A stretch of DNA of 64,000 nt from assembly GCF_003545695.1 (NCBI RefSeq), contig NZ_QUZZ01000013.1, forward strand, positions 1-64,000. Reading direction: 5' to 3'. This stretch comes from Taibaiella helva. GTDB taxonomy: Bacteria > Bacteroidota > Bacteroidia > Chitinophagales > Chitinophagaceae. A program made the position numbers and the translations under genes. Below the pieces are notes generated by a model. The model was given only the letters and a program-made list of their open reading frames with translations. It was not told the DNA's origin and ran no database searches. Positions 49,767 to 58,753 of the stretch are shown one piece after another; within the stretch, counting starts at the first letter, position 1; every line of letters starts with the position of its first letter.

Positions 49767-51326
49767 TTATCGGATGCCGCGCATCATCTTCAGCAGGGTG
49801 CCGCTCAGCACGAACAGGATAATTGAAGCGACACCGGTCATGATGATGAACACCATAAAGAAGTCATAAAGGTTGTTGATCGCATAGCCGAACAGGTGCG
49901 GAATCTTCACTCCCTTGGCCAGATCTTCGGCGCTGGGCGGGATCAGAGCGCTCAGGGTACCGGCCAGCTTATTGGCAGCAGCGTTGGCCAGGAACCAGGT
50001 ACCCATCAGCAGGGAGGAGAAGCGCAGGGGCGACAGCTTGGATACCATCGACAGGCCGATCGGAGACAGGCACAGCTCACCCATAGTGTGCAGCAGGTAC
50101 AGGGCCATCAGCCACCACATGCTGATTTTGACATTGCTGTCAACGCCATGTACGCCCACCGCAATCACGATATAGCCGAGGCACAGCAACAGCAGGCCGT
50201 AGGCCATTTTGCGGGGCGAAGCGGGCTCCAGGTTACGTTTGCTCAGCATGGCCCAGATCACAGAAAAGATCGGCGCCAGGGTAATAATGGCGAGCGGGTT
50301 TACCGACTGGAACCAGGAAGCCGGCATTTCCCAGCTGCCGATGTTACGGTTGGTCTGCTGCTCGGCAAAAATGGTAAGGGAGGCGCCGGCTTGTTCAAAG
50401 GCGCTCCAGAAGAAGATCACGAAGAAGGCCAGGATGAAGATCACGAGGATGCGGCTCCGCTCTTCGGAAGTAATGCTTTTATCGGTAAGAATCGCTACCG
50501 GGATCACGATCATAGCGCCGTAGATCAGGTAACCGATAATGTCGGCATCTGACTTGAACAGGTCTTTGAAGTTGAGCAGGAAAAAGATGAGGGCAATCGT
50601 ACCCACGATCATGCTGATCCCTTTTATATCCAGGCCTTTGATCGGCAGGCCGATTCCTTGCTTTTCGCTATTGACCAGCATCTTGCCCTTGAACAGGACA
50701 AAGGTGATGATACCGATGATCATGCCGATACAGGCTGCCAGAAAGCCCCATTTGAAATCCACTTTCTCGGCAAGGCTGCCGCAGATGAGGGGAGAGAAGA
50801 AAGCGCCCAGGTTGATGCCCATGTAGAATATCGTGAAGGCTCCGTCGATGCGGCTGTCCCCTTTGGGATAAAGCTGTCCTACCATACTGGATATGTTCGG
50901 TTTGAAGAAGCCGTTGCCGATAATGAGGAAAGTGAGGCCGGCCCACATCATGGTGATGGCCGCCCCGCCTGCCGTAGAAGCACTGAGGAACATCAGGAAC
51001 TGGCCTATAGCCATAAGAACACCACCGATGACGATGCTGCGGCGATTACCCAGGTAGCGGTCGCTCAGGTAGCCGCCCAGCAGGGGAGTGAGGTACACCA
51101 GTCCGGTATAGCTTCCGTAAATGTTGGAAGCATCCTGGTTGGTCATCAGCAGCATCTTGGTCATGAACAGCACGAAGATGGCACGCATACCATAATAGCT
51201 GAAGCGCTCCCACATTTCGGTAAAGAACAGCAGGTAGAGACCTTTAGGATGCCCTTTGGAAGTTCCCGGCACTTCCGGGGCGGGCATGTCCTTGTTCAAT
51301 CCATCGATAGTAGTTGTTTGAGACAT
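49767..51326 (-). CDS. POT-family peptide MFS transporter (2 of 3)
   Basis: 519-residue paralogue of the flanking transporters. FFTEMWERFSYYGMRAIFVL carries the E-x-x-E-R-F motif; GNGFFKPNISSMVGQLYPKG and DGAFTIFYMGINLGAFFSPL are PTR2 signatures; MGELCLSPIGLSMVSKLSPL is a conserved later helix. It would take up di- and tripeptides with protons. A terminator closes its transcript. The 227 bases upstream hold no gene and no full -7 box on this strand. Confidence 0.93.
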   Translation of the reverse strand: MSQTTTIDGLNKDMPAPEVPGTSKGHPKGLYLLFFTEMWERFSYYGMRAIFVLFMTKMLLMTNQDASNIYGSYTGLVYLTPLLGGYLSDRYLGNRRSIVIGGVLMAIGQFLMFLSASTAGGAAITMMWAGLTFLIIGNGFFKPNISSMVGQLYPKGDSRIDGAFTIFYMGINLGAFFSPLICGSLAEKVDFKWGFLAACIGMIIGIITFVLFKGKMLVNSEKQGIGLPIKGLDIKGISMIVGTIALIFFLLNFKDLFKSDADIIGYLIYGAMIVIPVAILTDKSITSEERSRILVIFILAFFVIFFWSAFEQAGASLTIFAEQQTNRNIGSWEMPASWFQSVNPLAIITLAPIFSVIWAMLSKRNLEPASPRKMAYGLLLLCLGYIVIAVGVHGVDSNVKISMWWLMALYLLHTMGELCLSPIGLSMVSKLSPLRFSSLLMGTWFLANAAANKLAGTLSALIPPSAEDLAKGVKIPHLFGYAINNLYDFFMVFIIMTGVASIILFVLSGTLLKMMRGIR

Positions 51327-51553
51327 TCGTAGTAGTTAAATTTTTATTATGAATAAAAAAACGGTGGGGAAAGGTAGTTATTTTTTCGGATCGGCAAGAT
51401 ACCTGTGGAAAATTACCCCCAATTTTCCCCCGATCCTTTGCTATGACCCGCCAGGAGGATCAGTGTTTAATCGCTCACCATTTTTTTAACCTGCCTCGTT
51501 ATGGGCCATATTACTTTTGACGACATGTTGGTTTGATGTCCGGGGGACACCAT

Positions 51554-53206
51554 TTATTTCAAACCTTTTTCGCGCATGATCCGGTTCAGCCAGCGCAGCA
51601 TCACGAAGCCGATTGCGGCCGAGGCCAGCAGCAAAACACAGTTGAAGAGGAAGAAGTGGGCTTTGTTCTCATAGCTGTACCAGGTACTGGCCAGGATACC
51701 CGACAGCTTGTTGCCGATAGAAGTCGACAGGAAAAAGCCGCCCATCATCAGCGCGGTGATCCGCGGCGGGCTCAGCTTCGATACCAGGGAAAGGCCCATC
51801 GGGCTAAGGAACAGCTCGCCCACGGTGATCACACCATAGCAAGCGATCAGCCATAAAGGCGAAACCTTGATGGCGCCGTTGCCGCCGATATAGACCGCGG
51901 CTACCATAACGAGTGTGGACAATGCAGAGATGAGCAAGCCAATGGCGATCTTGGAAGGCGTGCTCGGCTCTTTTCCTTTCCGGCGCAGCAAGGCAAAGAA
52001 AGCTACTACAACCGGTGTCAGGATAATGACCCATGCGGGATTGACGGACTGGAACAGCTCGGTATTCATCAGGTATACCGGGCGCCCGTCCTGCGGAATG
52101 CTTTCCGGTGCGGCATTGCGGAAGTAGATGTCTTTTCCCTCTTCCTTGATCACTTTTCCGTCGGCATCTTTTTCGGCCCTGAACTGGTCGTCGTAACGGG
52201 TCACGGTACCGATGGCCGATGGAATTTCTTCAGCAAGAAAGAGCGCCGCTACAGGCTTCTCCACGCTTTCGGAAACCTGCCGGTCGGTATAGAATTTGGC
52301 CCAGCGGGTAAGGGCGGTACCATTTTGCTTGAACACCGCCCAGAACATGACGCTCACGGCAAAGATAGCCAGCAGCGCGGCGATTGGCCTCTTGTCTTCC
52401 TTATTGGCGCGCAGCAGCAGGGAAATGAAAAAGCCGATCACGGGTATTGTGGCAAAGATAAAAGCATCGGTGCTGTCGCTGCCCAGCAGGTTGCCGGGAA
52501 TCACCCAGCCCAGCACACCGGCCGCAATGGCCGGCAGGAATACGACAGAAAGCACCTTGCCGATGCCCATATCGCCGGCCACGGCCGGTTTCAGCACATT
52601 CACATGCCGGTAATGCTTCAGCCCTATGGTAAAGATGATAAGCCCCAGGAACATGCCTACACCTGCTGTAATGAAGGCAGCATGCCAGCCGATCTTGTTG
52701 CGCATAAAGGCGGCGATGATGTTGCAGACGAAAGCGCCGATATTGATGCCCATGTAAAAGATATTGTAGCCAGCGTCCTTTTTATCTTTATAAGGCTCTT
52801 CCGAATACAGGTTGCCCAGCAGGGTGGAGATGCTGGGCTTGAAAAAGCCGTTGCCGATAATGATCAGCGCTATGGAAGTATAGAAGCCGGCCAGCCCCGG
52901 CACGGCCAGGCCTATATAGCCGACGCCCATCAATGCGCCGCCGAGATAAACCGACCTTATATAGCCCAGCTTGCGGTCGGCCAGGAAGCCACCTAGGAAA
53001 GGGGTGAGGTAGGTGAAGGCGATGAAGGTTCCGAAAATATCATCGGCATTGGCATCGGGAAAACCCATGCCGCCTTTTTCGACGTCGATCATATACAATA
53101 CGAAGATGCCGAGCATCAGGTAATAGCCGAAGCGTTCCCACATTTCCGTAAAAAAAAGAAAAGGTAATCCTTTGGGGTGGTTGCGTTGCGGTGTCTTAGA
53201 CGTCAT
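51554..53206 (-). CDS. POT-family peptide MFS transporter (3 of 3)
   Basis: 550-residue transporter, more diverged than the other two. FFTEMWERFGYYLMLGIFVL holds the E-x-x-E-R-F motif and GNGFFKPSISTLLGNLYSEE and DAGYNIFYMGINIGAFVCNI the PTR2 signatures. An extra hydrophilic insertion of about 60 residues (TVTRYDDQFRAEKDADGKVI...) sits between helices in the second half. Start is the first ATG; an upstream TTG frame is unlikely. It diverges from pth. Confidence 0.92.
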   Translation of the reverse strand: MTSKTPQRNHPKGLPFLFFTEMWERFGYYLMLGIFVLYMIDVEKGGMGFPDANADDIFGTFIAFTYLTPFLGGFLADRKLGYIRSVYLGGALMGVGYIGLAVPGLAGFYTSIALIIIGNGFFKPSISTLLGNLYSEEPYKDKKDAGYNIFYMGINIGAFVCNIIAAFMRNKIGWHAAFITAGVGMFLGLIIFTIGLKHYRHVNVLKPAVAGDMGIGKVLSVVFLPAIAAGVLGWVIPGNLLGSDSTDAFIFATIPVIGFFISLLLRANKEDKRPIAALLAIFAVSVMFWAVFKQNGTALTRWAKFYTDRQVSESVEKPVAALFLAEEIPSAIGTVTRYDDQFRAEKDADGKVIKEEGKDIYFRNAAPESIPQDGRPVYLMNTELFQSVNPAWVIILTPVVVAFFALLRRKGKEPSTPSKIAIGLLISALSTLVMVAAVYIGGNGAIKVSPLWLIACYGVITVGELFLSPMGLSLVSKLSPPRITALMMGGFFLSTSIGNKLSGILASTWYSYENKAHFFLFNCVLLLASAAIGFVMLRWLNRIMREKGLK

Positions 53207-53285
53207 TAGCGATAATTTGATCAACGGGCAAAATAAGCATTTAAAAATACCTGGACAAGAAGAAGAAGGCCTTGGTGAAACAAAT

Positions 53286-53293
53286 TACCTTTG
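53286..53293 (+). promoter_or_regulatory. -7 element of pth
   Basis: TACCTTTG ends 19 bases before the ATG at 53313. Confidence 0.55.
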
Positions 53294-53312
53294 CGCTCTT
53301 TAATATTGCAGT

Positions 53313-53873
53313 ATGAAATATCTTATAGTCGGACTGGGCAATATCGGTGCGGAATATGATGCAACCCGACACAATATAGGCTTTGACGTGGCCGATGCTT
53401 TCGTGCTCAAGCATGGCGGCAGCTTTAAGCTGGATCGGCATGCCTATGTGGCCGAGGTTAAATGGAAGGGCAAGCAATTTGTGGTGATCAAGCCTACGAC
53501 ATTCATGAACCTGAGCGGGAAAGCCGTAAAATACTGGCTGGATAAGGAAAAGATACCTGTTGAGCAAATGCTGGTGATCGTCGACGAGATGGCTTTGCCT
53601 ATAGAGACCATCCGGGTAAGGGCTTCCGGTTCTCATGCCGGGCACAACGGCCTGCGCGACATCCAGGAAGTGCTGGGCTCTCCGGCTTACCCGCGGCTGC
53701 GCTTTGGCATCGGCAACGATTTCCCGAAAGGCAGGCAGGTGGAATTTGTGCTGGGCAAATGGCGCAGCGATGAATTGCCTTATGTAACAGATAAGATACT
53801 GAAATCGGTTGAGGTGATCGAAAGCTTCGCCACTATCGGTATCGAACGTACCATGAATGTCTACAATAAATAG
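53313..53873 (+). CDS. pth: peptidyl-tRNA hydrolase
   Basis: 186-residue enzyme that frees tRNA from stalled peptidyl-tRNA. MKYLIVGLGNIGAEYDATRH includes the catalytic His in the N-x-x-x-D-x-T-R-H-N-I-G start; PTTFMNLSGKAVKYW, VIVDEMALPIETIRVRASGS and HAGHNGLRDIQEVLG are conserved. Only 4 bases separate its stop from the M1 peptidase ATG, so the two are co-transcribed. Confidence 0.97.
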   Translation: MKYLIVGLGNIGAEYDATRHNIGFDVADAFVLKHGGSFKLDRHAYVAEVKWKGKQFVVIKPTTFMNLSGKAVKYWLDKEKIPVEQMLVIVDEMALPIETIRVRASGSHAGHNGLRDIQEVLGSPAYPRLRFGIGNDFPKGRQVEFVLGKWRSDELPYVTDKILKSVEVIESFATIGIERTMNVYNK

Positions 53874-53877
53874 AGCT

Positions 53878-55491
53878 ATGAGATGGTTATACCTTTTACT
53901 GGCTGTTTGGTTACCCTTTTGCGTTGCAGCGCAGTCCAGCAATAGCGCGCATTGCACCAACACACCGGCAAGGGCCTGGTGGAAGGCAAACAGCTACGAT
54001 ATCCTTTTACAGGTCGATAGCGTTACGGGATACCTGGATGGCCGGGTACTGATCCGTGCGCAGGTTACAGATCAGCCGCAGGATTCCCTGCAGATCGACC
54101 TGGTACAGCCACTCCGGATCAAAGGGGTAACGTATGGCGAGAAGCCCGCCGCGAAGCTGCGGCAGCAGGAGAATGTCTGGTACATCTATGACGATTTCCG
54201 TAAGCTGAAGAAGGGAGACATATTCGAGCTAGAGATCAGCTACGGAGGTGATCCGATAAAGGCGAAGCAGGCGCCCTGGGATGGTGGGCTGGTGTTGTCG
54301 AAGGACCGGCAGGGCAGGCCCTGGATCGGCATGGCCTGTCAGGGGCAAGGCGCCAGCTTGTGGCTACCCTGCAAAGACTTCCAGGGCGAAGAACCTGATA
54401 GTGTCTCCTTGTCGCTTATTGCCCCCGGAGATATGCAGGCTATTGGCAATGGCAGGCTGATGCAAAAGCAGGACGAAGGTAAGCTGGGTACAGTGTGGAC
54501 CTGGCAGGTACGCAACCCGATCAATCTGTATGATATTTCTTTTTATATCGGCCATTACGCGCATTGGTCCGATACGCTTCATGGCGCCAAAGGACCACTG
54601 TCCCTGGACTATTATGTACTGCGTGCCAACCTGGACAAGGCAAAGAAACATTTCGAGGTAGTGAAGCCGATGCTGCGCTGCTTTGAAGATAAGCTGGGTC
54701 CTTATCCTTTCTATGAAGACGGCTATAAGCTGGTAGAAGCACCTTACCTGGGCATGGAGCACCAAAGCGCCGTGGCTTACGGCAATGAATATAAAATGGG
54801 TTATCGAGGCAAAGACCGCAGCCGTACTGGCGCCGGGCTGGACTTCGATTTTATCATCGTGCATGAAAGCGGTCATGAATGGTTCGGCAACAGCATCACG
54901 GCTTACGATAAGGCCGATACCTGGATACACGAAGGATTCACGACCTATACCGAAACGATCTTTGAGGAATGTCTGAAAGGTAAGGAGCGTGCATTCCTGT
55001 ACCAGCGGGGTAAAAAAGACATTGTGCGGAACGATGCCCCGCCCCAGGGACAATTCGGTTTATGCGACGAAGGCAGCGATGATCATTACGATAAAGCAGC
55101 GTTGATGATCCACATGATCCGCATGATCATGAACGATGACAGCCGATTTTTCGGTATGCTGCAAGAGATGAACCGGAAATATTACCACCAGATCGTAGAG
55201 GGTAAAACGATCGAGCAGTTCATGATCGGCTATTCAGGGAAGGACCTCGCCGGGGTATTTGATCAGTACCTGCGGCGTGCAATGCTGCCTGTACTGGCTT
55301 TTAAGCTGGAGAAAGGTGTGCTGTATTACCAATGGAAGAATTGTGTGCCGGGATTCAATATGCCCGTATCCTTTACATTCGACGGCAAGGTACAATGGCT
55401 GTATCCTACGGAGCAGCAGCAGCAGATGCCGGTTACTGCCAAAGATATTGTTGCCGGCGAAGATTTCCTGGTGGACTATGAATGGGACTAA
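53878..55491 (+). CDS. exported M1-family metallopeptidase
   Basis: 537-residue zinc aminopeptidase with signal peptide MRWLYLLLAVWLPFCVAAQ. GMEHQSAVAYGNEY is the substrate-anchoring GxMEN-like motif; zinc ligands are His329, His333 (HESGHEWFG) and Glu352 in WIHEGFTTYTE, with the standard 18-residue gap. Shorter than full M1 enzymes, lacking the large C-terminal domain, as in many Bacteroidota. An in-frame start 7 codons upstream overlaps pth and is not preferred. Its stop codon lies in the left arm of a 21-bp inverted repeat. Confidence 0.92.
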   Translation: MRWLYLLLAVWLPFCVAAQSSNSAHCTNTPARAWWKANSYDILLQVDSVTGYLDGRVLIRAQVTDQPQDSLQIDLVQPLRIKGVTYGEKPAAKLRQQENVWYIYDDFRKLKKGDIFELEISYGGDPIKAKQAPWDGGLVLSKDRQGRPWIGMACQGQGASLWLPCKDFQGEEPDSVSLSLIAPGDMQAIGNGRLMQKQDEGKLGTVWTWQVRNPINLYDISFYIGHYAHWSDTLHGAKGPLSLDYYVLRANLDKAKKHFEVVKPMLRCFEDKLGPYPFYEDGYKLVEAPYLGMEHQSAVAYGNEYKMGYRGKDRSRTGAGLDFDFIIVHESGHEWFGNSITAYDKADTWIHEGFTTYTETIFEECLKGKERAFLYQRGKKDIVRNDAPPQGQFGLCDEGSDDHYDKAALMIHMIRMIMNDDSRFFGMLQEMNRKYYHQIVEGKTIEQFMIGYSGKDLAGVFDQYLRRAMLPVLAFKLEKGVLYYQWKNCVPGFNMPVSFTFDGKVQWLYPTEQQQQMPVTAKDIVAGEDFLVDYEWD

Positions 55492-55531
55492 CTCTTATAG
55501 GATTTTAAACCCTATAAGAGTTAGTCCCATT
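55481..55531. terminator. inverted repeat spanning the ends of two convergent genes
   Basis: 21-base arms (55481-55501 and 55511-55531) are perfect complements around a 9-base AT-rich loop. The left arm contains the M1 stop (55489-55491); the right arm reaches into the stop codon of the anti-sigma gene (55530-55532). Probable bidirectional terminator. Confidence 0.8.
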
Positions 55532-56639
55532 ATTTCTTCTGCAGCTCATCGAGCTGTTTCTGTGCAGCTTTCTTCTGCGGCGCATTGGCATCCACGACCC
55601 GCTCAAACAGCTTGATCGCTTTCCTGCGTTTATCGAGATTTTTGTTACAGAGTGCAGAGTAGTACACGGCATCCCAGTGGCGGGGATCGCTCTTATCCGA
55701 TTCAGCCGATTTGAAGTAGAGCAATGCGCTGGCATAGTTCTTCTCCTTGTATTTCTGCATACCCAGCTCGAAATCGCTGAGCGCTTTTTTGGCTTCCCTG
55801 GGCTCGTCCTTTTTCTCTTCCTCTTTTTTGGGCGCTGGTGCTGCCGCAACCACCGCCTTTTTGGCCACAATATCGGAAGCCACTTTGGTCGATTCTTCAG
55901 CTGTTTCCGCACTGCGCACCAGGGCACCGTCCTGGCTAATGTCGGCCCTGCTTAGCGCAGCAATCTTGTTGAGGCTGTCTTTATGTGCCTTTTGTTTGGC
56001 TTCCTGGCGTACGAGCAGCACCGAATCTTTCCGTTTCTTTTCACGGGCCAGGTCGGCTGCTTTTTGCTCTTCAGCCTGCATCACGGCAGCCAGCTGAGGA
56101 TTGGCGGTATCTGCGACCGGCGCTGCCGTTTTATCCACCGTTTCCTGTTCCCGTTGTGCCAGCTGCGGCGTGGAAGAGGAGGGCTCTTTGTTCGCGACAA
56201 AATACCAAAGGGCGCCTATGCCCAGCACAAGCAGCGCAGCGATACCGATGGGGCGTCCCCAGCCACTTGTCCGGCGCAGCTGCCGTGTGGCGCCGGTTTC
56301 CTGCGCAGCAGCCTGAGGTGTGGTTGTACGGGTGGGCGCCTGGACCGGCGGCTTTTCCTGGCGGATCAGCGGGGTAGGCTCTTTCTTTTCTTTGGGTTTT
56401 TCTTTAGGGGCAACGTAAGGCAGCACCGGCGGTACCAGGTTGGCCAATAGCTTTTCCGCTTCAGCCTGGGTTTCCAGCCCCTCCAGGGCATCATTGCACA
56501 GCGCACAGGTGCTTAGGTGCAGCTCCACGGCCCGTAATTCTTCGGGATACAGCGTATGCCGCATGTAGCCCAGCAATTGTCCTTTGCTGAGGCAGGCGCT
56601 GTTGGCCAGTATCTGTAATATCCTTTCGTCGCTGTTCAT
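55530..56639 (-). CDS. anti-sigma-factor-like membrane protein with C-terminal TPR
   Basis: 369-residue membrane protein. A zinc-finger anti-sigma motif H41-x3-C45-x2-C48 (HLSTCALC) lies in the cytoplasmic N-terminus; a Pro/Lys-rich linker leads to one membrane helix at about 130-148 (IGIAALLVLGIGALWYFV); the remainder is an Ala/Lys/Glu-rich stalk and a TPR-like end (FELGMQKYKEKNYASALLYF, AVYYSALCNKNLDKRRKAIK). It follows the sigma factor gene by 9 bases and is probably its membrane-bound antagonist, with the TPR end sensing in the periplasm. Confidence 0.82.
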   Translation of the reverse strand: MNSDERILQILANSACLSKGQLLGYMRHTLYPEELRAVELHLSTCALCNDALEGLETQAEAEKLLANLVPPVLPYVAPKEKPKEKKEPTPLIRQEKPPVQAPTRTTTPQAAAQETGATRQLRRTSGWGRPIGIAALLVLGIGALWYFVANKEPSSSTPQLAQREQETVDKTAAPVADTANPQLAAVMQAEEQKAADLAREKKRKDSVLLVRQEAKQKAHKDSLNKIAALSRADISQDGALVRSAETAEESTKVASDIVAKKAVVAAAPAPKKEEEKKDEPREAKKALSDFELGMQKYKEKNYASALLYFKSAESDKSDPRHWDAVYYSALCNKNLDKRRKAIKLFERVVDANAPQKKAAQKQLDELQKK

Positions 56640-56648
56640 CTGTGGCGT

Positions 56649-57212
56649 TTAGCTTATTTTCTGCTGCAGGCAATTCTTCAGGTTCCTTCTTCCGTTCTGG
56701 ATATGGCTTTTCACCTGCTTGTCGGAGAAGCCGGTGAGGGTAGCTGTTTCATTGTAGCTTTTCTGATCGAGGTAGAAGCGGGTAATGCAGGTACGCTGCT
56801 CTTCATTCAATCCTTTCAGGCACATATTCAGGTACAGGAGAAGCTGCTCCTCATTTACCTTATGATGCAGGGTATCTTCAAATTCCACAATGTCCATGTC
56901 CCATTCTGCTACTGTTTTCCGGTTGGGATCATTTTTGCGCAGTTCCATCAGGCAATGGTTCCGGATCACCTGGTAAAACCAGGGCTTGAACTTACGTACC
57001 TGGTACTGGTGCACATCCGTCCACAGTTTGGTAAAGATCACCTGGACGGCATCTTTGGCGGGTTCGGCGCTTTTCAGGTATTTAATGCAGACGCCCAGCG
57101 CGAGATGGACATAGCGCTGGTATAGCGTACCGAAGGCTTCCTGGTCCTGCTTGGAGATGATACGGTGCACCAGGTCTTCGTCGGTCAGGTTTCTGTAATT
57201 ATTTGTGGACAA
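56649..57212 (-). CDS. ECF-type RNA polymerase sigma factor
   Basis: 187-residue sigma-70 family factor. Region 2: LVHRIISKQDQEAFGTLYQR and AKDAVQVIFTKLWTDVHQYQ with FKPWFYQVIRNHCLMELRKN (-10 recognition helix). Region 4: LNEEQRTCITRFYLDQKSYN and GFSDKQVKSHIQNGRRNLKN (helix-turn-helix). It is the first gene of a two-gene operon with the anti-sigma-like protein. The regulon is unknown. Confidence 0.93.
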   Translation of the reverse strand: MSTNNYRNLTDEDLVHRIISKQDQEAFGTLYQRYVHLALGVCIKYLKSAEPAKDAVQVIFTKLWTDVHQYQVRKFKPWFYQVIRNHCLMELRKNDPNRKTVAEWDMDIVEFEDTLHHKVNEEQLLLYLNMCLKGLNEEQRTCITRFYLDQKSYNETATLTGFSDKQVKSHIQNGRRNLKNCLQQKIS

Positions 57213-57328
57213 GCGTTTATACGTTTAGAAAAGCAACACTGGCTGTAAAAATAGGGTATTCTGAAGTTATCAAACACTTAAAACGAATAAATATTCTTAG
57301 CCTTCCACTAAATTAAACATAAAGCTTC

Positions 57329-57336
57329 TAGCTTTG
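57329..57336 (+). promoter_or_regulatory. -7 element of the GNAT gene
   Basis: TAGCTTTG ends 5 bases before the ATG at 57342, implying a leaderless or near-leaderless mRNA. Confidence 0.6.
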
Positions 57337-57341
57337 TATTT

Positions 57342-57821
57342 ATGGTAGCAGCAACAGCAGTAAAAGTAAGGCCAGCACAGCGTTCCGACGCAGCGGCCAT
57401 GATGTCGCTGATCCGTGAGCTGGCCCTTTACGAAAAGGCTCCGGAGCAGGTAACCGTGACGGAGGATCATTTTGTCGAAAGCGGTTTCGGGCCTCAGTCG
57501 GTATGGTGGGCCCTGGTCGCTGCAGCACCGGATCCAGGTGGGGAAGGGGAGCAGATCGTAGGATTTGCCTTGTATTATGTCCGTTATTCTACCTGGAAAG
57601 GGCAGCGCATGTACCTGGAAGATATCATTGTAACGGAGGCCTGGCGGGGAAAAGGTATCGGCAGCCTGCTGATGGACAACCTTATCGCGACGGCCCGCGA
57701 AAAGCAGTTCAGCGGTATGATGTGGCAGGTGCTCGACTGGAACGAACCGGCCATCGGCTTTTACCGCAAATACGGCGTGCAGTTCGATCCGGCCTGGGTA
57801 AACGTAAGCCTGGAGCTGTAA
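57342..57821 (+). CDS. GNAT family N-acetyltransferase (diamine acetyltransferase-like)
   Basis: 159-residue acetyl-CoA-dependent transferase. VKVRPAQRSDAAAMMSLIRE is the first strand/helix; MYLEDIIVTEAWRGKGIGSL contains the CoA-binding R/Q-x-x-G-x-G/A loop; WQVLDWNEPAIGFYRKYGVQ is the C-terminal signature shared with spermidine/diamine N-acetyltransferases, including the Tyr acid. The acceptor amine is not certain. Monocistronic by appearance. Confidence 0.9.
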   Translation: MVAATAVKVRPAQRSDAAAMMSLIRELALYEKAPEQVTVTEDHFVESGFGPQSVWWALVAAAPDPGGEGEQIVGFALYYVRYSTWKGQRMYLEDIIVTEAWRGKGIGSLLMDNLIATAREKQFSGMMWQVLDWNEPAIGFYRKYGVQFDPAWVNVSLEL

Positions 57822-57891
57822 ATTTTTTTCCGGTAAAATAATGCAGGCATAACAGAATAGCAGTATTTTAGCAGCCAACTAATATTCGTGT

Positions 57892-58653
57892 ATGGAAGTA
57901 GAAATCAAATCGCTCGGTAAGTTCAAATTCGTCGAAGAGGGCGAAGGGGAGCCGCTTATATTACTGCACGGACTTTTTGGGGCCCTGAGCAACTTCAAGG
58001 ATCTTTTCGATCACTTCAAGGCGAAATACAGGGTTATTATTCCTATGCTGCCCTTGTTCGATCTCGGCCTGGATACCGGTGTCGGCGCATTGGCCAAGTA
58101 TGTTCAGAAATTTATCGAAACCCGCCAGTTTGACAAGGTGCATCTGATGGGCAATTCGCTGGGTGGCCATGTAGGCCTGATCTATACCCTGCATAACCAG
58201 GAAAAAGTAAAGACGCTGACGCTGACAGGAAGCTCCGGACTGTTTGAAAATGGTATGGGCGAAACCTATCCCAAGCGTGGCGATTATGAATATATCCGTA
58301 AGAAAACCGAGCTGACCTTTTACGATCCCAATATTGCGACCAAGGACCTGGTAGATGAAGTCTATTCCATTGTGAACAATCGCCTGAAAGCGATCAAGAT
58401 CATAGCCCTCGCCAAATCGGCCATCCGGAACAACCTGAGCGAGGAGCTGCGCGATATCAAGGTACCTACCTGCCTCATATGGGGTAAGAACGATACGGTA
58501 ACGCCGCCAATGGTAGCGGAAGAGTTCAAGCAGCTGTTGCCCAATTCGGAGCTGTATTGGATCGACAAATGTGGCCATGCACCCATGATGGAAGTTCCGG
58601 CCGAGTTTAACCGCCTGCTGTCTGACTTCCTGGCGCGCCATAGCCATAACTAA
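57892..58653 (+). CDS. alpha/beta hydrolase
   Basis: 253-residue serine hydrolase fold. Oxyanion region LILLHGLFG; nucleophile Ser89 in MGNSLGGH; acid in IWGKNDTVTPP; catalytic His in DKCGHAPMMEVP. No signal peptide, so cytoplasmic. The lid region (about 125-180) resembles ester or C-C bond hydrolases. Substrate unknown; neighbours give no pathway. Confidence 0.9.
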   Translation: MEVEIKSLGKFKFVEEGEGEPLILLHGLFGALSNFKDLFDHFKAKYRVIIPMLPLFDLGLDTGVGALAKYVQKFIETRQFDKVHLMGNSLGGHVGLIYTLHNQEKVKTLTLTGSSGLFENGMGETYPKRGDYEYIRKKTELTFYDPNIATKDLVDEVYSIVNNRLKAIKIIALAKSAIRNNLSEELRDIKVPTCLIWGKNDTVTPPMVAEEFKQLLPNSELYWIDKCGHAPMMEVPAEFNRLLSDFLARHSHN

Positions 58654-58753
58654 TGCAATAATGCTATCAGTATTCCTTATGTGCTGCAATGCATCTCTGG
58701 AACGGATTTTGTCATAGCTAAAGTAAGTGGCAGAAGTACCTGTAGCGTAAAAA

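Noticed and set aside
51533-51550. Hairpin TGTCCGGGGGACA as terminator of the third transporter
   Set aside because: Short 5-bp stem and no T-run on the minus strand; too weak to call.
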